Shown piece after piece: positions 61,301 through 64,000 of a stretch of 64,000 nucleotides of DNA (the stretch's first letter is position 1; every line of letters starts with the position of its first letter). The stretch is taken from positions 1,302,501-1,366,500 of the forward strand of contig NC_092570.1 of NCBI RefSeq assembly GCF_037975245.1, in the 5' to 3' direction. Below the pieces are notes generated by a model. It was not told where the DNA came from. It ran no database searches and saw only the letters and a program-made list of their open reading frames with translations. A program made the translations under genes and the position numbers. Source of the stretch: Apostichopus japonicus. Taxonomy: Eukaryota; Echinodermata; Holothuroidea; Aspidochirotida; Stichopodidae.

Positions 61301-64000
61301 AGTATTTCTTGGTGAAGTCATCACAATCAGCGAGGATAAGTTTTCTTCCCCAGACGTTAATAGTGACACCAACCATGAGATCCTGGTCGGTATAACTTTC
61401 AGTTATAGCAGCGCCGGTCTAAATTGACAGAAGAACAAAATCAAGATGAACAACTATTGGAGTTTGTGTTACTCAAAACCATTAAAAAAAAAGCAAAACT
61501 TTCTGGAAAAGTAAAGTCATTTTACTGTGGATGAAACTTTCTTGTTGTACAATTCAAGCGAGGAAGTTGATCCAGTGTCCTATTGTATAATACTATAAAA
61601 AAATGGTGAACTTGCTATACAAGTGCAAAGACACCCTAGCAGTTCATAAGAGAAAACATTTAGAGCTTTCAAAACGGCTACACAAAATTCTTCCCTGCAA
61701 GTAACCATTATAGTCAACAAAACACATAGCAACAAATGTCTCTGCATTAATAACATAATCTGCAGCTCTTAGCAACATCATTGGACATTACGACATCTGG
61801 ATAATACCTTAAGGCTGTCCAAAATGTAGCGTCCACCATGTCCCATCGGACCAAATACATTCAGTACAGTACGGCCTGTAATTTCTCCTGGTTGTTTGAG
61901 AGGCTCAGGCGAAGTCTTTGGTAGTCGGGCTCTTCTCAGGAACATGGGAGCGGCATCTCTACCGGAGTTTGGATGAATGTATTCCTTGATCTCGATGGTG
62001 TCATCTGCCAAGAAGTAGTGGAGGATCATCTCTCGAACGTCTCCAAACATCTTCTCTGTATCGTTCCAGAAGCAGTAGAATCTAAGAACGTGACGATCAT
62101 GGTCCAGAAACTGTTTCAAGGTGTCTACTTTCTCGTAAGGGCGTAGAGGCTGCTGGGATTCGGCCATCTGTGGGAAATTAAAAATTTACAGAACCAGTGA
62201 ACTTTATATGACTCTCAAAGATATTTACAACTCATGTTTCAATTTTTGCAAATTTTTTTGCTTTGGTAAATAAATTTACACAATTCTATGCAAACCCTTT
62301 ATTACCATGAGAAGGCTTAATCCTGATATTATTACTTTGTAGAATATTGCAGAATACTCCCACAACTCACACACACACAGGGATTTTTGATAATGATAAT
62401 ACATTGTTTACTATATCTTTCATAAATTGTAGGGTTTTTGCTATTAAGCAGATCATCTGCAGAGGCTTAAGACTACTTTCGTAAACTATAAATCTTCCAA
62501 GTAATCACACTTTATGAAAGAAAGTAAACCAAAACATGACTATGACGATATTGAGTCACCATCCCTTATTTAATAATGTACATGTATAATTTACACAAAC
62601 CTTTTCCCTGTAGTTCTGATGTGGGTCTCCAGGTGTATCTTCAGGGGGGTTCACTCTCATGCCCAACTTTCTCAGGAAGTTATAGGTGAACTGGTCGCAG
62701 CCAGTGATCTTGAAGGTCCTGCCATAGAGTGTCATCTCACTGCCCACGTTAAAATGTTCTACTGTGTAACAGTGGGCATCATTTGGAGGTGGGAGGGGAA
62801 TGCGGTGACGCTTGATCAGAGTGCCTGTCGTAGTACAAAGTTTTAAACACTTACTAAAGGTTTACAATAATAATAATCATAATAATATTAGGCATTTAGC
62901 TATGCTATTCATGGTAAACCATATCACAGCGCTTACAAGTTATATTACCCCTGCTCAATGATAACCTGTCCCAGAGACAATCCCTCCAGGCGGCAGCAGT
63001 TATATACTGCGCCCAATGACAAGTTACCTCACAGGTACCCATTTAACCCCTGGGCGGAGAGAGGCAAGTGAGATAAAGCATCTTGCCCAAGGACACAACG
63101 TAATGAACTAGGCAGGAATCGAACCAGCAATCCTTGGATCACAAGTCCAACGCCTTAGCCAATTGGACACCACGCTCTTAGCCAATTGGCCACCACAATC
63201 TCAAGCACCCCAAAGAGATAAACAGTAGCAGGTTGTCTGAAACATAATTATCATTCTCTTCAAGTTCCCAATGCATCCACAAATACTTGAGCTACTCTTG
63301 AGGTTCCTTGCTGATCACTAGGTGATTTCATATTTGTTCTCCATTTTTGCCCTTGTTTTTGTGGAAGAATGGAATGCCGTCTACAAAATGATTACTTATT
63401 TCTCAGTTTGTGCATAAATTTCATATTGAATGTAATTACCTTGTGGAATCCCACTGTTGTTAACTTGAGGCTCATTAACTTGGATGGAGTCATCCTCGAG
63501 GTAGAAATAAATCTTGCATTTTCTAATTCTGTATTGCTCTTCAGGCTTCTCATGTACTCCTTCTTGAAAGTAGGCATCAAACCTCAAAACCTACTCAAAT
63601 CAAAGGGATGAAATATATCAATAGCTTTCTTGAATTAGATTATCATTCATTAAAACAACAGACAAAAAAGAAGCAAAACATTACTATGTTTAATGGGGCT
63701 GTGGTTTAAAGGCGCATTCATTTGCAATGTAAGACTTTCTGCTAACGACAGAAATATTTTTTGAAATATGATTACTTATGGTGAAAAATAACTTGAGATG
63801 AAAAAATGTTATTTATCACATTTAAAACTTAATTATTACAGCAAATGTTCTGGATATGTCAAGAAAACCTGCTCACTATTTTCGCAAATCAAAACAAAGG
63901 AACAGATTTATCACAAAATTTCTTACCTGTCTATCAAATGCAACCCAAGCAGGTGCTGCATTTCCTTGTCCTTGTGGAATATTACTGCGGTTTGGCTTTG
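55178..64000 (-). CDS. EFHC2: EFHC2, EF-hand domain (C-terminal) containing 2; 5' end outside window
   Basis: Eleven minus-strand exons (64000-63927, 63590-63440, 62824-62601, 62167-61808, 61418-61280, 60354-60189, 60021-59879, 58711-58515, 57949-57816, 56996-56706, 55373-55178) join in phase to 690 codons plus stop. Human EFHC2 is about 749 aa, so some 60 N-terminal residues lie beyond the window. Three DM10 domains (about 25-130, 170-310 and 371-480 of the part seen) precede EF-hand-like repeats. The C-terminal NWRDHP and the internal PLRPYEK, SGRDA..MFLRR and FGSEEDSL fit EFHC2 rather than EFHC1. EFHC1/2 are microtubule inner proteins of motile-cilium doublets; ciliary function here is inferred from the family. 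Confidence 0.95.
55374..56705 (-). other. EFHC2 intron carrying a MITE
   Basis: A 1.33-kb intron whose centre is the second copy of the TA-flanked MITE. No coding exon is missing, because the flanking exons join in phase through DKMEKNEEG. Confidence 0.8.
55949..56318. mobile_element. TA-flanked MITE, family E copy 2, inverted relative to copy 1
   Basis: The ends TAAAGGCATAGAAGACTCGC and GCGAGTCTTCACACCCTTTA mirror copy 1 at 50688-51040. Shared internal blocks include CTGAGATGTCCATCGCTG and TTCTGGGATCGATGGTGGTG, read in the opposite direction. Flanking TA dinucleotides are present on both sides. Confidence 0.8.
56706..56996 (-). CDS. EFHC2: EFHC2 exon with EF-hand
   Basis: Acceptor CCCTTTCCCAG, donor ACAA|GTGAGT, phase 2 in and out. 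Encodes LSEHEIMTLARYYSN and an EF-hand loop DTDNSGFLDVEH, which keeps Asp1, Asp3, Ser5 and Gly6 but has His at the usual Glu12. Calcium binding may therefore be weak. Confidence 0.93.
57816..57949 (-). CDS. EFHC2: EFHC2 exon linking DM10-3 to the EF-hands
   Basis: Acceptor CTCTTTATAG, donor TTCAG|GTATAT, phase 0 in and 2 out. Encodes FPMANIDEITRKLAAIAVQQ and RRNDPQSTGLIDYDQF, an EF-hand-like turn that lacks several acidic ligands. Confidence 0.91.
58515..58711 (-). CDS. EFHC2: EFHC2 exon, second half of DM10-3
   Basis: Acceptor AATGTCTACAG, donor GGA|GTAAGA, phase 1 in and 0 out. Encodes IIGGKFLERERIQKPDQPRF, SEYFTARDLYVGS and HYFILIDADEYAFLYMEK, the typical DM10 ending. Confidence 0.94.
58712..59878 (-). 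other. EFHC2 intron
   Basis: A 1.17-kb AT-rich intron with no recognised repeat or exon. Its flanking exons join as NSG|IIGG. Confidence 0.75.
59879..60021 (-). CDS. EFHC2: EFHC2 exon, first half of DM10-3
   Basis: Acceptor CTGTCTAG, donor TCAG|GTATGT, phase 2 in and 1 out. Encodes HGLESNVLRFKARLD, DRRFIISYFLSDDTIAVFEP and PVRNSG. Confidence 0.93.
60189..60354 (-). CDS. EFHC2: EFHC2 exon between DM10-2 and DM10-3
   Basis: Acceptor CTTTTCACAG, donor ACAG|GTCAGT, phase 1 in and 2 out. Encodes DFKAVPYKADPP, the linker PPYTGFGSEEDSL and PRRDFIKFMEKD. Confidence 0.93.
60355..61279 (-). other. EFHC2 intron
   Basis: A 925-bp intron with no recognised repeat or exon. The join through KYGVSDFKAV supports continuity. 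Confidence 0.75.
61280..61418 (-). CDS. EFHC2: EFHC2 exon, second half of DM10-2
   Basis: Acceptor CAATTTAG, donor GTTT|GTAAGT, phase 0 in and 1 out. Encodes TGAAITESYTDQDLMVG, VTINVWGRKLILADCDDF and TKKYYSTKYGV. Confidence 0.93.
61808..62167 (-). CDS. EFHC2: EFHC2 exon, first half of DM10-2
   Basis: Acceptor AATTTCCCACAG, donor TTAAG|GTATTA, phase 0 in and out, 120 codons. Encodes PLRPYEKVDTLKQFL, HVLRFYCFWNDTEKMFGD, MILHYFLADDTIEIKEYI and SGRDAAPMFLRRARLPK. The codon after the acceptor is ATG, but the exon is internal. Confidence 0.95.
62168..62600 (-). other. EFHC2 intron
   Basis: A 433-bp AT-rich intron with a short (CA)n run near 62372. Nothing else was seen. Confidence 0.75.
62601..62824 (-). 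CDS. EFHC2: EFHC2 exon, second half of DM10-1
   Basis: Acceptor TACTACGACAG, donor GAAAAG|GTTTGT, phase 1 in and 0 out. Encodes GTLIKRHRIPLPPPND, VGSEMTLYGRTFKITGCDQF and FLRKLGMRVNPPED. Confidence 0.95.
62862..63200 (-). mobile_element. tRNA-derived SINE in an EFHC2 intron
   Basis: Read on the minus strand, the head has an A box TGGCTAAGGCG and a B box GGTTCGATTCC. A conserved body follows with GTGTCCTTGGGCAAGATGC and TATCTCACTTGCCTCTCTCC, and the tail is ATT-type trinucleotides (about 62862-62890). The first about 20 bases of the head (GCCAATTGG..CACCAC) are duplicated at 63150-63200. The order head-body-microsatellite tail is that of tRNA SINEs spread by LINE reverse transcriptase. It lies in the sense direction and ends about 38 bp before the exon at 62824. 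Confidence 0.85.
63440..63590 (-). CDS. EFHC2: EFHC2 exon, first half of DM10-1
   Basis: Acceptor ATTTGAGTAG, donor CAAG|GTAATT, phase 0 in and 1 out. Encodes VLRFDAYFQEGVHEKPEEQY, CKIYFYLEDDSIQVNEP and NNSGIPQ. Confidence 0.94.
63591..63926 (-). other. EFHC2 intron
   Basis: A 336-bp AT-rich intron with no repeat recognised. Confidence 0.8.
63927..64000 (-). CDS. EFHC2: EFHC2 exon, cut by the window edge
   Basis: Ends at donor ACAG|GTAAGA in phase 0 and encodes KPNRSNIPQGQGNAAPAWVA followed by FDRQ, which leads into the first DM10 domain. The exon continues past base 64000. Confidence 0.9.

Overview
The window reads as nuclear DNA of an intron-rich animal. It has GT-AG introns with consistent codon phases, one tRNA gene, a tRNA-derived SINE, long (TA)n microsatellites, many poly-G/poly-C runs and short terminal-inverted-repeat elements, and no bacterial features. 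The gene content (neuroligin-like receptor, EFHC2 orthologue, death-domain protein) and the repeat style suggest a marine invertebrate, plausibly an echinoderm or another non-vertebrate deuterostome. The species cannot be fixed from the sequence alone.

Layout. 1-12.6 kb: no gene recognised; microsatellites, a higher-order 27-bp satellite (6.43-7.17 kb) and a poly-G-bearing dispersed element. 12.7-36.4 kb, plus strand: a complete seven-exon neuroligin-like gene (776 aa) with signal peptide, catalytically dead esterase-fold ectodomain, Ser/Thr-rich stalk, one membrane segment and a short cytoplasmic tail. Its introns carry tandem repeats, several copies of one dispersed element, an antisense tRNA-Gly(GCC) gene and a decayed partial duplicate of exon 5. 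36.4-40.1 kb: repeats, an 8-bp-flanked hAT-type MITE and two weak candidate exons. 40.1-40.5 kb, minus: the last exon of a small protein resembling the MBF2/salivary-peptide family known from insects. 41.9-44.5 kb, minus: a death-domain exon running in frame into a (TA)n tract, plus two weaker candidate exons.

44.95-53.24 kb, plus: a complete nine-exon gene for a 244-aa, mostly coiled-coil protein of uncertain identity. 55.18-64.0 kb, minus: eleven exons of EFHC2 (three DM10 domains, then EF-hand-like repeats); the 5' end lies beyond the window. The coiled-coil gene and EFHC2 converge, with stop codons about 1.9 kb apart. The coiled-coil gene may be head to head with the death-domain locus.

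The genes do not form an obvious pathway. EFHC2 is a ciliary doublet-microtubule protein in other animals, the neuroligin-like protein is a cell-surface adhesion receptor, and the death-domain exon belongs to a signalling adaptor or receptor. Exon joins were derived by hand from splice sites, reading phase and family similarity remembered from known proteins; no alignment or database search was run.
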